A DNA stretch of 64,000 nucleotides, taken from Actinoplanes sp. SE50/110 (lineage in GTDB: Bacteria; Actinomycetota; Actinomycetes; Mycobacteriales; Micromonosporaceae). How positions within the stretch are numbered: the stretch's first letter is position 1; each line of letters starts with the position of its first letter. The stretch spans positions 1,844,001 to 1,908,000 of the forward strand of contig NZ_LT827010.1 in the NCBI RefSeq assembly GCF_900119315.1, written 5' to 3'. The notes beneath the pieces are model-generated. The model saw nothing but the letters and a program-made list of their open reading frames with translations. It made no database searches and had not been told where the DNA came from. The position numbers and the translations under genes are program-made. Below, piece by piece: positions 48,437-57,850 of this stretch.

Positions 48437-49058
48437 GCAGCCGCAGCTCGGCGCGCAGCCGGGCGACGGTGTCCGTGGCGGCCAGCAGCGCGTGCCGCTC
48501 CTCGACGGTGAGCTGGGCGGTCGCCGCGACCAGGTGGGACAGCACGGTCGCGTCCTCCGGCATCTGGTCCAGGATGTCGGCGCTCGGCCGCAGCAGCGTC
48601 AGATAACGCTGGAAGGCCGCCAGCACCCGGGGCCGCAGCAGGTCGGCGGCCGGGTCGGGGATGTCCTCCGCGGGCAGCCACTCGACCCGGGCGCACAGAT
48701 AGGGCTCGGTGCCCTGCTCGACGGCGAGCACCCGGAACCGGCGGCGACCGACCGTCATGATGTCGAACCGGCCGTCCGGCAGCTCGCTCACGTGCCGCAG
48801 CTCGGCGGTGCAGCCCACCTCGAAGAGATCACCGGCGCCGACCGGGGCCGGATCGGGCACCGGGCCGTCGCCGAACCCCTCCGCCACCTCGCTGCCGTGC
48901 CGCAGGGTGACCACGCCGAACTCAGCCGGCGGCTCGGCCGGGCGGGCCGACAGCTCCCGCACCAGAGCGCGATAACGCTCCTCGAAGATGTGCAGGGGCA
49001 GGACCAGACCGGGGAAGAGCACCGTGCTCAGCGGGAAGACCGGCAGCCGATCGCTCAC
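48351..49058 (-). CDS. LON substrate-binding (PUA-like) domain protein
   Basis: 235 residues. MSDRLPVFPLSTVLFPGLVL and PLHIFEERYRALVREL at the start, FGVVTLRHGSEV and GRRRFRVLAVEQGTEPYLCA are the N-terminal substrate-recognition domain of Lon proteases, without ATPase or protease parts. Stand-alone copies are common in actinobacteria; function unclear. GTG start at 49058 with TAGGCT 6 bases upstream. Confidence 0.92.
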   Translation of the reverse strand: MSDRLPVFPLSTVLFPGLVLPLHIFEERYRALVRELSARPAEPPAEFGVVTLRHGSEVAEGFGDGPVPDPAPVGAGDLFEVGCTAELRHVSELPDGRFDIMTVGRRRFRVLAVEQGTEPYLCARVEWLPAEDIPDPAADLLRPRVLAAFQRYLTLLRPSADILDQMPEDATVLSHLVAATAQLTVEERHALLAATDTVARLRAELRLLNREAGLLARVRAVPVPLSDLARPASPN

Positions 49059-49064
49059 GGGTTC

Positions 49065-49070
49065 AGCCTA
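49065..49070 (-). promoter_or_regulatory. Candidate -10 element of the LON-domain gene, leaderless
   Basis: Minus-strand TAGGCT, 6 bases, then the GTG start. No ribosome binding site. Confidence 0.45.
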
Positions 49071-49155
49071 GCTGTCGGCTGACCTTGGGCAAACCTGTGT
49101 TTTCCCAACGCCTGGGCCGGGGAGTCGCGCCCGCGGAGTTGTCGGAGGGGCCGCC

Positions 49156-49161
49156 TAGACT
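49156..49161 (+). promoter_or_regulatory. Candidate -10 element of the his operon, leaderless
   Basis: TAGACT, 6 bases, then the GTG start of hisD at 49168. No histidine-rich leader peptide and no attenuator hairpin are seen before hisD. Confidence 0.5.
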
Positions 49162-49167
49162 GGTCGG

Positions 49168-50478
49168 GTGCTGAATCGGATCGACCTGCGCGGCTCCCGC
49201 CCGGACCCGCGCGGTCTGCTGCCCCGTGCCCAGCTCGACGTCTCCGTGGCCGTCGAGAGGATTCGTCCCGTCGTCGAGGCGGTCCATCAGCATGGGTTCA
49301 GTGCGATCCGCGAGGCGACCGAGCGGTTCGACGGGGTCACCCTGGAGCGCCTGCGGGTGCCCGCCGAGGCGATCACCGCGGCCGCCGACACCCTCGACCC
49401 CGCCGTGCGCGCCGCCCTGCTGGAGGCGATCAGGCGGGCCCGGAAGGTGCACGCCGACCAGCGCCGCACCGACACCACCACCAAGGTGGTCGACGGCGGC
49501 ACGGTCACCGAGCGCTGGGTCCCGGTCCGCCGGGTCGGGCTCTACGTCCCCGGCGGTCTCGCGGTCTACCCGTCCACCGTGGTCATGAACGTGGTGCCCG
49601 CCCAGGAGGCCGGCGTCGAGGGTCTGGTGGTGGCCAGCCCGCCGCAGGCGGACAACGGCGGCCTGCCCGACTCCCGGGTGCTCGCCGCCTGCGCCCTGCT
49701 CGGCGTCACCGAGGTCTACGCGGTCGGCGGCGCCCAGGCGATCGCCATGCTGGGCTACGGGGCGGACGGGGTGGACGCGGGTGACCGCTGCGAGCCGGTC
49801 GACGTGATCACCGGGCCGGGCAACATCTGGGTCACCGCGGCCAAGCGGCTGCTGCGCGGCACGGTCGGCATCGACGCCGAGGCCGGCCCCACCGAGATCG
49901 CCATCCTGGCCGACGAGACCGCCGACCCGCGGCACGTGGCGGCCGACCTGATCAGCCAGGCCGAGCACGACCCGCTGGCGGCCAGCGTGCTGGTCACCGA
50001 CTCGACGGCGCTCGCCGACGCGGTCGACGCCGAGCTCGCCGCCCGGGTCCCCGCGACCAAGCACGCCGAGCGGGTGCGGATCGCGCTCACCGGCGAGCAG
50101 TCCGGCGTGGTGCTGGTCGACGACCTGGAGCAGGGCCTGGCCGTCGTGGACGCCTACGCGGCCGAGCACCTGGAGATCCAGACCCGGGACGCGCGGGAGT
50201 GGGCCCTGCGGGTCCGCAACGCCGGCGCGATCTTCGTGGGCGCCTGGTCCCCGGTGTCGCTCGGCGACTACGCCGCCGGTTCCAACCACGTGCTGCCGAC
50301 CGGGGGCTGCGCCCGGCACTCGTCCGGGTTGTCGGTGCAGTCGTTCCTGCGCGGCATCCACGTCGTCGAATACGACCAGGCCGCCCTGCGCGACGTCGCC
50401 GGCCACGTGGTGGCGCTGGCCAACGCGGAGGACCTGCCGGCCCACGGCGAAGCGGTCACCGCGAGGTTCGGCCGGTGA
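49168..50478 (+). CDS. hisD: Histidinol dehydrogenase
   Basis: 436 residues. [78 protein letters not shown] (zinc and catalytic His) and [20 protein letters not shown] identify it. NAD- and zinc-dependent; the last two oxidations to histidine. First gene of the operon; its stop overlaps the GTG of hisC. Confidence 0.97.
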   Translation: MLNRIDLRGSRPDPRGLLPRAQLDVSVAVERIRPVVEAVHQHGFSAIREATERFDGVTLERLRVPAEAITAAADTLDPAVRAALLEAIRRARKVHADQRRTDTTTKVVDGGTVTERWVPVRRVGLYVPGGLAVYPSTVVMNVVPAQEAGVEGLVVASPPQADNGGLPDSRVLAACALLGVTEVYAVGGAQAIAMLGYGADGVDAGDRCEPVDVITGPGNIWVTAAKRLLRGTVGIDAEAGPTEIAILADETADPRHVAADLISQAEHDPLAASVLVTDSTALADAVDAELAARVPATKHAERVRIALTGEQSGVVLVDDLEQGLAVVDAYAAEHLEIQTRDAREWALRVRNAGAIFVGAWSPVSLGDYAAGSNHVLPTGGCARHSSGLSVQSFLRGIHVVEYDQAALRDVAGHVVALANAEDLPAHGEAVTARFGR

Positions 50479-51554
50479 CCACCATCGACGATCTGCCGAT
50501 CCGCGACGACCTGCGGGGCAAGTCGCCCTACGGCGCGCCCCAGCTCGACGTCCCGGTCCGGCTGAACACCAACGAGAACTCGTACCCGGTGCCCGCCGAT
50601 GTGGCCGAGGCGATCGCCAAGGCCGTCCAGGCCGAGCTGCACGACCTCAACCGCTATCCGGACCGCGACGTGATCGCCCTGCGCACCGAGCTCGCGGCCT
50701 ACCTCGGCCACGGGCTCACCATGGCCAACGTGTGGGCCGCCAACGGCTCCAACGAGGTCCAGCAGCAGATCCTGCAGGCGTTCGGCGGCCCGGGGCGCAC
50801 CGCGCTCGGCTTCGGCCCGTCCTACTCGATGCACCCGCTGCTCGCGCAGGGGACCGGCACCGGGTGGATCGGCGCGCTGCGCGACCCCGACTTCGGCCTC
50901 GACCCGGAGCGGGCCGTCGCCGAGATCCGGCGGCACGACCCCGACCTGGTCTTCGTCTGCTCACCGAACAATCCGACCGGGACCACGCTGGACCCGGCCG
51001 TGCTCGAGGCGATCCTCGGCGTGGCCCGCGGCATGGTGGTCGTCGACGAGGCGTACACCGAATTCGCGCGCCCCGGCACCCCGAGCGCGCTCACCCTGCT
51101 GCCCGGGCACCCGCGTCTGGTGATCAGCCGCACCATGAGCAAGGCGTTCGGCTTCGCCGGCGGCCGCCTCGGCTACCTGGCCGCCGACCCGGCGGTGATC
51201 GACGCGGTGCAGCTGGTCCGCCTTCCGTACCATCTCTCCGCGATCAGCCAGGCCGCCGCCCGCGCCGCCGTGGTGCACCGCGCGTCGCTGCTGGCCACCG
51301 TCGAGGCGATCAAGGAGCAGCGCGACCGGATCGTGGCCACGCTGCGGTCCCGGGGCGTCCGGGTCGCCGACAGCGACGCCAACTTCGTGCTGTTCGCCAC
51401 CGGCGACCAGGACCAGAGAGCCGCCTGGCAGCGGTTCCTCGACCGCGGGGTGCTGATCCGCGACGTGGGCCTGCCCGGCTGGCTGCGGGTCACCGCCGGC
51501 ACCGAGACCGAGACCACCGCCTTCCTGAACGCCGCTGAGGAGATCTTGTCGTGA
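50475..51554 (+). CDS. hisC: Histidinol-phosphate aminotransferase
   Basis: 359 residues from GTG 50475, overlapping the hisD stop. Class I/II aminotransferase: [49 protein letters not shown] and the PLP lysine in [17 protein letters not shown]. It transaminates imidazole acetol phosphate. The longer open frame back to 50199 lies inside hisD and is not used. Confidence 0.96.
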   Translation: MTTIDDLPIRDDLRGKSPYGAPQLDVPVRLNTNENSYPVPADVAEAIAKAVQAELHDLNRYPDRDVIALRTELAAYLGHGLTMANVWAANGSNEVQQQILQAFGGPGRTALGFGPSYSMHPLLAQGTGTGWIGALRDPDFGLDPERAVAEIRRHDPDLVFVCSPNNPTGTTLDPAVLEAILGVARGMVVVDEAYTEFARPGTPSALTLLPGHPRLVISRTMSKAFGFAGGRLGYLAADPAVIDAVQLVRLPYHLSAISQAAARAAVVHRASLLATVEAIKEQRDRIVATLRSRGVRVADSDANFVLFATGDQDQRAAWQRFLDRGVLIRDVGLPGWLRVTAGTETETTAFLNAAEEILS

Positions 51555-52162
51555 CCCGCACCGGACGGATCGACCGCGTCACCAACGAGACCAAGGTGCT
51601 CGTCGAGATCGACCTCGACGGCACCGGCAAGGGTGACCTGAGCACCGGCGTCGGCTTCTACGACCACATGCTCAACCAGCTCGCCAAGCACGGCGGATTC
51701 GACCTGCTGGTGCGCACCGAGGGCGACCTGGAGATCGACGCGCACCACACCATGGAGGACACCGCGATCGCGCTGGGCGAGGCCTTCGCGCAGGCGCTCG
51801 GCGACAAGCGGGGCATCCGGCGGTACGGATCGGCCACCATCCCGATGGACGAGGTGCTCGTCCGCGCGGCCGTCGACCTGTCCGGCCGGCCCTACGTGGT
51901 GCACGACGAGCCGCTGCTCACGCCGTACATCGGGCCGGTCTACGCGACCAGCATGACCCGACACATCTTCGAGGCGTTCGGGCACGCGGCCAAGGTCACC
52001 CTGCATGTCGACGTGCTGCGCGCCTGCCGGCCGGGCGGCCACCCCGACGCGCATCACGTGGTCGAGGCCCAGTTCAAGGCGTTCTCCCGGGCGCTGCGCG
52101 AGGCCGTCGAGATCGACCCGCGCAACGCCGGCTCGCTGCCGTCCACCAAGGGCGTGCTCTGA
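51551..52162 (+). CDS. hisB: Imidazoleglycerol-phosphate dehydratase
   Basis: 203 residues, monofunctional (no phosphatase domain). Metal-binding repeats [20 protein letters not shown] and [16 protein letters not shown], then [16 protein letters not shown] and [18 protein letters not shown]. The GTG overlaps the hisC stop. A separate histidinol phosphatase is needed and not seen here. Confidence 0.96.
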   Translation: MTRTGRIDRVTNETKVLVEIDLDGTGKGDLSTGVGFYDHMLNQLAKHGGFDLLVRTEGDLEIDAHHTMEDTAIALGEAFAQALGDKRGIRRYGSATIPMDEVLVRAAVDLSGRPYVVHDEPLLTPYIGPVYATSMTRHIFEAFGHAAKVTLHVDVLRACRPGGHPDAHHVVEAQFKAFSRALREAVEIDPRNAGSLPSTKGVL

Positions 52163-52163
52163 C

Positions 52164-52784
52164 ATGGCGGCCCGGGTGGTGATCCTCGACTACGGATCGG
52201 GAAACCTGCGCAGCGCCGAGCGGGCCGTCGCCCGCACCGGTGCCGACGTGACGGTGACCAGTGACCTGACGCTGGCCGCCGAGGCCGACGGGCTGGTCGT
52301 GCCCGGCGTCGGCGCCTACGCCGCGTGCATGGCCGGCATCGACGACCTGGGCGCCGGCCCGGTGATCGCCGGACGCATCGCGCAGGGCCGGCCGGTGCTG
52401 GGCATCTGCGTCGGCATGCAGATCATGTTCGAGTCCGGGGTGGAGCACGGGGTGCAGACCAAGGGCCTCGGGCTGCTGCCCGGCTCGGTCACCCGGCTGC
52501 ACGCCGCGCGGATCCCGCACATGGGGTGGAACACGGTCACCGTGCCGGCCGGGTCGCGGCTGCTGGCCGGGCTGGCCGCGGACACCCGGTTCTACTTCGT
52601 GCACTCGTACGCGGCCCAGGACCTCGGCGCGCTCGGCGACGCCGCGGTGACCACCGCGGCACACGACGAGCCGTTCGCGGCGGTGGTCGAGCGGGGTGCG
52701 CTCAGCGTCGCCCAGTTCCACCCGGAGAAATCGGCTGACGCCGGCTTCGCGCTGCTGAGCAACTGGGTCACCGCGCTCCGATGA
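52164..52784 (+). CDS. hisH: Imidazole glycerol phosphate synthase glutaminase subunit
   Basis: 206 residues. [33 protein letters not shown], nucleophile in [27 protein letters not shown] and [14 protein letters not shown] (catalytic His-Pro-Glu). It feeds ammonia to HisF, which is encoded at 53933 in a separate unit. ATG one base after the hisB stop; its stop overlaps the next start. Confidence 0.96.
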   Translation: MAARVVILDYGSGNLRSAERAVARTGADVTVTSDLTLAAEADGLVVPGVGAYAACMAGIDDLGAGPVIAGRIAQGRPVLGICVGMQIMFESGVEHGVQTKGLGLLPGSVTRLHAARIPHMGWNTVTVPAGSRLLAGLAADTRFYFVHSYAAQDLGALGDAAVTTAAHDEPFAAVVERGALSVAQFHPEKSADAGFALLSNWVTALR

Positions 52785-53101
52785 GCAAGGAACGCGCGCG
52801 ACGCCGAGCCGAACGGCTCGTCGTCCTCGAACGCGAGAAGGCCGCCCGGGCTCGGAAGGTGGCCCGGCGGCAGCGTCGCCGCGCTCTGCTCAACCGGCTC
52901 CGGCTGCCGAGACTCGGCAGCGACGGCCGTCTCTACCATCGCAGTCGGCGGCAGCGGATCGGCATCGTGCTGGTCCCGCTGATCGCCATCGCCGCGGTCT
53001 GGATCCTCATCCCCGACCCGGCGCTGCGCATCCTGCTCACCGTTCTGATCGTCCTCGCCGCGCCGGCCATGGTCGTCGTGGCGCTGGGCCGCCGTTCCTA
53101 G
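52781..53101 (+). CDS. Small basic two-helix membrane protein inside the his operon
   Basis: 106 residues; no known family recognised. Very basic head (about residues 1-60, many Arg, starting [20 protein letters not shown]) then two hydrophobic segments (about 61-78 and 83-101). ATG overlaps the hisH stop and priA starts 8 bases after its end, so it is co-translated with histidine genes; no link to histidine synthesis is known. Confidence 0.8.
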   Translation: MSKERARRRAERLVVLEREKAARARKVARRQRRRALLNRLRLPRLGSDGRLYHRSRRQRIGIVLVPLIAIAAVWILIPDPALRILLTVLIVLAAPAMVVVALGRRS

Positions 53102-53109
53102 GGAGAAAC

Positions 53110-53835
53110 GTGACGCTTCAACTGCTGCCCGCCGTCGATGTCGCCGACGGCCAGGCGGTCCGCCTGGTCCAGGGCGCCGCCGGCTCGGAGACCGCCTACG
53201 GCGATCCGCTGGAGGCCGCCCTGGCCTGGCAGAACGACGGCGCCGAGTGGATCCACCTGGTCGATCTGGACGCCGCCTTCGGTCGCGGCTCGAACGCCGA
53301 CCTGCTCGCCGGCGTCGTCGCCCGGCTCGACGTCAAAGTGGAGCTCTCCGGCGGCATCCGTGACGACGAATCGCTGACCCGCGCCCTGGCCACCGGCGCC
53401 CAGCGGGTCAACATCGGCACCGCCGCGCTGGAGGACCCGGAGTGGTGCGACCGCATCTGCGGCGAATACGGCGACCGGGTCGCGATCGGCCTCGACGTGC
53501 GCGGCCGGACCCTGTCCGCCCGCGGCTGGACCCGCGACGGCGGCGACCTCTACGAGGTCCTCACCCGCCTCGACAAGGCCGGCGCCGCGCGATACGTGGT
53601 CACCGACATCACCAAGGACGGCACCATGCGTGGTCCGAACCTCGACCTGCTCCGCGAGGTCTGCGCCGCCACCGACAAGCCGGTCATCGCGAGCGGCGGT
53701 GTCTCCACCCTGGACGACCTGCGCGCCCTGGCGACCCTGGAGCCGATCGGGGTGGAGGGCGTGATCGCGGGCAAGTCGCTGTACGCCGGCGCCTTCACCG
53801 TGCGCGAGGCGCTGGACGTGCTCGCCCGGGCCTGA
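53110..53835 (+). CDS. priA: PriA: bifunctional HisA/TrpF isomerase
   Basis: 241 residues, half-barrel repeats [20 protein letters not shown] with catalytic Asp, [42 protein letters not shown] (second Asp) and [13 protein letters not shown]. In actinobacteria this enzyme serves both histidine (ProFAR isomerase) and tryptophan (PRA isomerase) synthesis; dual use here is by family knowledge. GTG after TAGGGAGAAAC. Followed by a terminator. Confidence 0.95.
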   Translation: MTLQLLPAVDVADGQAVRLVQGAAGSETAYGDPLEAALAWQNDGAEWIHLVDLDAAFGRGSNADLLAGVVARLDVKVELSGGIRDDESLTRALATGAQRVNIGTAALEDPEWCDRICGEYGDRVAIGLDVRGRTLSARGWTRDGGDLYEVLTRLDKAGAARYVVTDITKDGTMRGPNLDLLREVCAATDKPVIASGGVSTLDDLRALATLEPIGVEGVIAGKSLYAGAFTVREALDVLARA

Positions 53836-53843
53836 GATCGGAG

Positions 53844-53876
53844 CGTGCCCCGCCGGCGTCCCGGTGGGGCACGTTT
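53844..53876 (+). terminator. Terminator between priA and hisF
   Basis: A 13-bp stem (53844-53856 with 53861-53873, one G-U) around a 4-base loop, followed by TTT, starting 9 bases after the priA stop. Confidence 0.8.
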
Positions 53877-53920
53877 CCGGGACCGGGCATGACCCGTTCG
53901 AGTGGCGTGGAACGGCTGGT

Positions 53921-53926
53921 TAGGGT
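53921..53926 (+). promoter_or_regulatory. Candidate -10 element of hisF
   Basis: TAGGGT, 6 bases, then ATG 53933. It could be a leaderless start; the bases GGTGGGGG between could also act as a weak ribosome binding site. It lies after the priA terminator. Confidence 0.45.
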
Positions 53927-53932
53927 GGGGGC

Positions 53933-54694
53933 ATGACGGTCGCGGTGCGTGTGATCCCCTGCCTGGACGTGGATGCCGGACGGGTGGTGAAAGGGGTCAA
54001 CTTCGTCGACCTCCGGGACGCCGGCGACCCCGTCGAACTCGCCGCCGCCTACGACGCGGCGGGGGCCGACGAGCTCACCTTTCTCGACGTCACCGCGTCG
54101 TCCGACGACCGTGGGACGATGCTCGACGTGGTACGGCGTACCGCCGAATCCGTCTTCATCCCGCTGACCGTGGGCGGCGGTGTGCGGTCGGTGGCGAACG
54201 TGGACGTGCTGCTGCGCGCCGGCGCCGACAAGGTCGGGGTGAACACCGCGGCGATCAACCGGCCCGAGCTGATCAGCGAGATCGCGGAGCGGTTCGGCAA
54301 CCAGGTGCTGGTGCTGTCCCTCGACGTGCGCCGGGCCGCGGGTCAGCCGTCCGGGTGGGAGGTCACCACCCACGGCGGGCGCCGCAGCGCCGGCCTCGAC
54401 GCGGTCGAGTGGGCGGCCCGGGTGGCCGAACTCGGCGCCGGCGAGATCCTGCTCAACTCGATGGACGCCGACGGCACCAAAGCCGGCTTCGACCTGGAGC
54501 TGATCCGGGCGGTGCGGGCCGTGGTGGACATTCCGGTGATCGCCAGCGGGGGAGCCGGGGCGGTGGAGCACTTCCCGCCGGCGGTGGCGGCGGGGGCGGA
54601 CGCGGTGCTGGCGGCCAGCGTCTTCCACTTCGGTGACCTGACGATCGGCGAGGTCAAGACGTCGCTCCGGGATGCGGGCAACGCGGTGCGCTGA
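53933..54694 (+). CDS. hisF: Imidazole glycerol phosphate synthase cyclase subunit
   Basis: 253 residues. [20 protein letters not shown] with catalytic Asp, [60 protein letters not shown] (second Asp) and [13 protein letters not shown]. It forms the ring of IGP and AICAR using ammonia from HisH. Separated from the his operon by a terminator, so it is expressed as a unit of its own. Confidence 0.96.
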   Translation: MTVAVRVIPCLDVDAGRVVKGVNFVDLRDAGDPVELAAAYDAAGADELTFLDVTASSDDRGTMLDVVRRTAESVFIPLTVGGGVRSVANVDVLLRAGADKVGVNTAAINRPELISEIAERFGNQVLVLSLDVRRAAGQPSGWEVTTHGGRRSAGLDAVEWAARVAELGAGEILLNSMDADGTKAGFDLELIRAVRAVVDIPVIASGGAGAVEHFPPAVAAGADAVLAASVFHFGDLTIGEVKTSLRDAGNAVR

Positions 54695-54829
54695 CTCGGC
54701 CGAGCGGGGTCTGCGCGGGACGGGGTTTCGCTGACCGGGACCAGTGGGGTCCGTGCGCGGTGCGGTGCGTTGATCGGGTTGAGCGAGGTCGGCGCGTGGC
54801 CGGGTTCGCGGGGTGTGGCGGCGGCTCGC

Positions 54830-55258
54830 TCAGCGGCCGTCGGCGAGGCGGAGGCTGTACTCGCGGACGGCGGCGTTGTAGGTGGACTCCTCCAGGGTCC
54901 ACTCGCTCCGTCCGGGGGAGGCGGCGCGGTTCAGCTGGGTCTGCAAGGTCATCACCGCTGAGGAGAGGCCGCTGAACGGGCGGGTGCGCCAGAGCTGCTC
55001 GCCGGCCGGGGCGACCTGGACGATGTCGTCGGCCACCGTGATCAGGCCGGCGCCGGCCAGCCGGCGCACCGACTCCTCCAGCTCGGCGCGGGCCGGCACG
55101 CTGTGGTGCAGGAAGTCGGCCGCGGCGATCAGGTCGGCGAGCGTGGCGCCGGTCACCGGCAGGGCGGCGTGCAGCGCGCGGTCACGCTCCAGACGCTCAG
55201 CGATGACCGCGGAGACGAAGATCCACGCGTCGTTCCAATTCCAGCCGCCGGCCCCCAT
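54830..55258 (-). CDS. Small helical protein of unknown function
   Basis: 142 residues from ATG 55258 ([20 protein letters not shown]); up to 19 more residues are open upstream to a GTG at 55315. The middle ([20 protein letters not shown] then [19 protein letters not shown]) looks like a winged-helix-type fold, and the end [20 protein letters not shown] is charged. Family not recognised. Convergent with hisF across a 135-base gap where I see nothing else. Confidence 0.7.
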   Translation of the reverse strand: MGAGGWNWNDAWIFVSAVIAERLERDRALHAALPVTGATLADLIAAADFLHHSVPARAELEESVRRLAGAGLITVADDIVQVAPAGEQLWRTRPFSGLSSAVMTLQTQLNRAASPGRSEWTLEESTYNAAVREYSLRLADGR

Positions 55259-55604
55259 GCCGCAATGATGCCGTGCCGCCGGCATGTCGGGAAGCGAATG
55301 TGTCCGGATGATCACCGGGTGGTTGCGGGGGATAAAAGGTGATCTTCACACTTGATAACGACATACGCCGTACATCGGGGTACCCCTATCTCACCGTGCG
55401 GGCACCGAACCATCCCGCGCGCCTGCCGCGCACGACCAGTCGTCGGCCGCAGCGTACGACATGATGAATTTGATCTTGATATTCCTGATCTCCGCCATCG
55501 ACGGCCGCCTCCGGAAACCGGGGTATTCGCGCATCGGCACATCCGTGCCCGCGCTTCCGGCATACGGTTTCTGACAGAAGATCGAGCGTGACATCGGGGG
55601 AAAA
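55259..55604. other. A+T-richer intergenic region between divergent genes
   Basis: About 350 bp with lower GC than its surroundings and no gene seen. It contains the palindrome GGGGTACCCC (55377-55386) and a promoter-like TTGATA (55352-55357), without a convincing -10. TACGGT at 55563-55568 may be the -10 of the VOC gene. Confidence 0.5.
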
Positions 55605-55946
55605 ATGCCTATTCGAACGATCACCGTCCCGGTCAAGGACCTGGACGCGGCCAGGGCTCTGTACACCCGGCTGCTCGGCGTCGAACCCTACGCCGACGCG
55701 CCGTACTACGTCGGATTCCGTCCCGACGGTGGCCCCGAGCTGGGACTCGACCCGCACGGTGACGTCGCCGCCGGGCCGATCGTCTACTGGCACGTCGACG
55801 ACATCAACGCCGAACTCACCGCGCTGATCGCGGGCGGCGGCACCGAGGAACGCCCGGTCCACGACGTCGGCGGCGGCACGCTGATCGCCACGTTCCGCGA
55901 CGCCGACGGCAACCTCTTCGGCCTGCACCAGGGCGCCGCTTCCTGA
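55605..55946 (+). CDS. VOC (glyoxalase/bleomycin resistance) superfamily protein
   Basis: 113 residues, two beta-alpha-beta-beta-beta modules: ITVPVKDLDAARALYTRLLG, YYVGFRPDGGPELGLDPHG, YWHVDDINAELTALIAGGG and ATFRDADGNLFGLHQG. The residues in metal-binding positions suggest a fold with or without metal; the reaction is unknown. ATG after GGGGGA. Convergent with the MocR gene. Confidence 0.9.
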   Translation: MPIRTITVPVKDLDAARALYTRLLGVEPYADAPYYVGFRPDGGPELGLDPHGDVAAGPIVYWHVDDINAELTALIAGGGTEERPVHDVGGGTLIATFRDADGNLFGLHQGAAS

Positions 55947-56074
55947 CCGCGCTCCGCCCGGCGAGGTGCCCCGGTCCGGAGCGGCCGAAGCTCGCCGGGG
56001 ACTGCGGCAAGTGCCGCGGCTCGCCCGGGAGCTTCGGCCGGCGCCGATGCCTGCCAGGAACATCGGCGAGTGCT

Positions 56075-56194
56075 CAAGAGGGCCGGCAGTGTTCATGGGA
56101 ACCGTCGACGCCCGCCCGGGACTTCGGCAAGCGACCAAGAGGGCCGGCAGTGTTCAAGGGAACCGTCGATGCCCGCCCGGGACTTCGGCAAGCG
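56075..56194. repeat. 61-bp tandem repeat, two copies and a decayed third
   Basis: CAAGAGGGCCGGCAGTGTTC opens copies at 56075 and 56136, which agree at nearly all positions. GCCCGGGAGCTTCGGCC-like sequence just upstream (about 56018-56035) looks like remains of an earlier copy. The 391-bp gap 55947-56337 otherwise holds no gene. It lies between convergent genes. Confidence 0.85.
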
Positions 56195-56337
56195 CCTCGC
56201 GTATTCGCCGTGATGACCGTCCGCCGGCCGGTGTGAAGCCCGGTCATCCCGGTCGAACCGGCGATCCCCCCGCGGGGCGCCTCAAACCGTGCGCGAACGG
56301 CTTTGTGGTCACCGAAATGGGCGAGGACGGCAACCGA

Positions 56338-57792
56338 TCAGGCGATGACGGCCGGGGTGCGCCAGGTGGGTCGTGGGGTGCGGTCGAGGTCGTGGCGGAC
56401 CGAGGCGATCCGGCGGACCGCTTCCGTCAGGTCGTCGGCCGGCAGGGTGAACGGCAGCCGCAGGAAGCGTTCCAGCGTGCCGTCCAGTCCGAAGCGCGGG
56501 CCGGGCGCCAGGCGCACGCCGACGTCCTCGGCGGCCCGGGACAGGGCGCTGGAGATCGGCCCGTCCATCTCCACCCAGAGGGTGACGCCGCCGCCGGGGA
56601 CGAAGAACCGCCACTCCGGCAGCTGTTCGCGGAGCGCCGTGACCAGGGCGTCGCGGCGGAAGCGCAGCTGGGCCCGGCGGGCCGCGACGATTTCCGGAGC
56701 GAGTCGCAACAGGTGGACGGCGACGAGTTGTTCGAGGACCGGGCTGGCCATGTCGACGCCGACCCGGATCGCGGCCAGCCGCTGGACCATCGGGGCGGAG
56801 GCGCGGACCCAGCCGATCCGCAGGCCGCCCCAGTAGGGCTTGCTCATTCCGCCGATCGACATCACCCGGGAGTGCCGGTCGAAGACCGCGACCGGTGGCG
56901 GCATCGCCGGGTCGTCCAGCGGCAGGTCGACGAAGGATTCGTCGGCGACCAGCTCGGTGCCGGTCGAGTGGGCCGTGGCGACCAGGCGCTCGCGCAGCTC
57001 GGCGGGCATCAGGTGGCCGGTCGGGTTGTGGAATTCCGGGATCAGGTAGGCGAGCCGCGGCCGGGTCTGGCGCAGCGCGCCGAGGAGCATCTCGCCGTCC
57101 CAGCCGGTGGCGGTGTCCATGCCGTGGGTGCTGATCCGGGCGCGGCGGGCGGAGAGGGCGGCCAGCGCGTTCGGATAGGTGGGCGTCTCCACCAGCACCG
57201 GCGCGCCGGCCGGAACGGACAGCCGCAGCACCAGGTCGAGGGCCTGCTGCGTGCCGCTGGTGACGAGGACCTGCTCGGCCGAGGTGGGCACGCCGCGCGC
57301 GGTGTAGATGTCGGCGACCGCGGCGCGCAGCTCGGGCAGGCCGGTCGGGTGGTAGCCGGCGCTGCCCAGATAGCGGGGCAGGTCGTCGGCGGCGGCCCGG
57401 GCGGCCGGGACCAGCTCGACCGGGGCGGCCGACGCGGCCACCCCCATGTCGATCATGTCGAGGTCGTCGTCCGGGGTCCACAGGCCGGAGGTGGCCACCC
57501 GGTGCCCGTGCGGCAGGGTGGTCCAGCTGCCGGCACCGCGCCGGCTGGTCAGGTGGCCGCTCTCGCGCAGCGCGCGGTATGCCGCGGACACCGTGGTGCG
57601 GCTGACCCCGAGCGACTCGGCCAGTTCCCGTTCGGCCGGCAGTCGGACACCGAGCGCCAGCCGCCCGTCGGCGAGCAGCCCGCGCACGGCGGCGGCCAGG
57701 GCGGCGTAGTCGGGGCTGCGATGCCGGCCCGGCAGTGAATGCCACCGGCCGAGTAGCCGGGCCAATTGGTCCCCTCGAACCGACGTTGTCAT
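56338..57792 (-). CDS. MocR-family regulator (YczR-like): GntR helix-turn-helix plus aminotransferase fold
   Basis: 484 residues from ATG 57792, preceded by GGGAGG at 5 bases; GTG 57798 is also open. N-terminal winged helix VRLPAERELAESLGVSRTTV and SAAYRALRESGHLTSRRGAG, linker, then a class I aminotransferase-like domain: TSGTQQALDLVLRL, IPEFHNPTGHLMP and SIGGMSKPYWGGLRIGWV holding the PLP lysine. Binds DNA with PLP as cofactor. It is divergent from yczE, the known YczR/YczE pairing. Confidence 0.93.
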   Translation of the reverse strand: MTTSVRGDQLARLLGRWHSLPGRHRSPDYAALAAAVRGLLADGRLALGVRLPAERELAESLGVSRTTVSAAYRALRESGHLTSRRGAGSWTTLPHGHRVATSGLWTPDDDLDMIDMGVAASAAPVELVPAARAAADDLPRYLGSAGYHPTGLPELRAAVADIYTARGVPTSAEQVLVTSGTQQALDLVLRLSVPAGAPVLVETPTYPNALAALSARRARISTHGMDTATGWDGEMLLGALRQTRPRLAYLIPEFHNPTGHLMPAELRERLVATAHSTGTELVADESFVDLPLDDPAMPPPVAVFDRHSRVMSIGGMSKPYWGGLRIGWVRASAPMVQRLAAIRVGVDMASPVLEQLVAVHLLRLAPEIVAARRAQLRFRRDALVTALREQLPEWRFFVPGGGVTLWVEMDGPISSALSRAAEDVGVRLAPGPRFGLDGTLERFLRLPFTLPADDLTEAVRRIASVRHDLDRTPRPTWRTPAVIA

Positions 57793-57807
57793 AGCCACCT
57801 CCCGAGG

Positions 57808-57848
57808 ATTGGCACTTTAACATCGCAGAATTGGCATCGAGAGTGGCA
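57808..57848. promoter_or_regulatory. Direct-repeat operator between mocR and yczE
   Basis: ATTGGCA at 57808-57814 and 57830-57836, 22 bp apart, and a related AGTGGCA at 57842-57848. MocR proteins bind direct repeats about two turns apart, so this 52-bp divergent gap is the likely operator for both genes. Confidence 0.65.
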
Positions 57849-57850
57849 GC

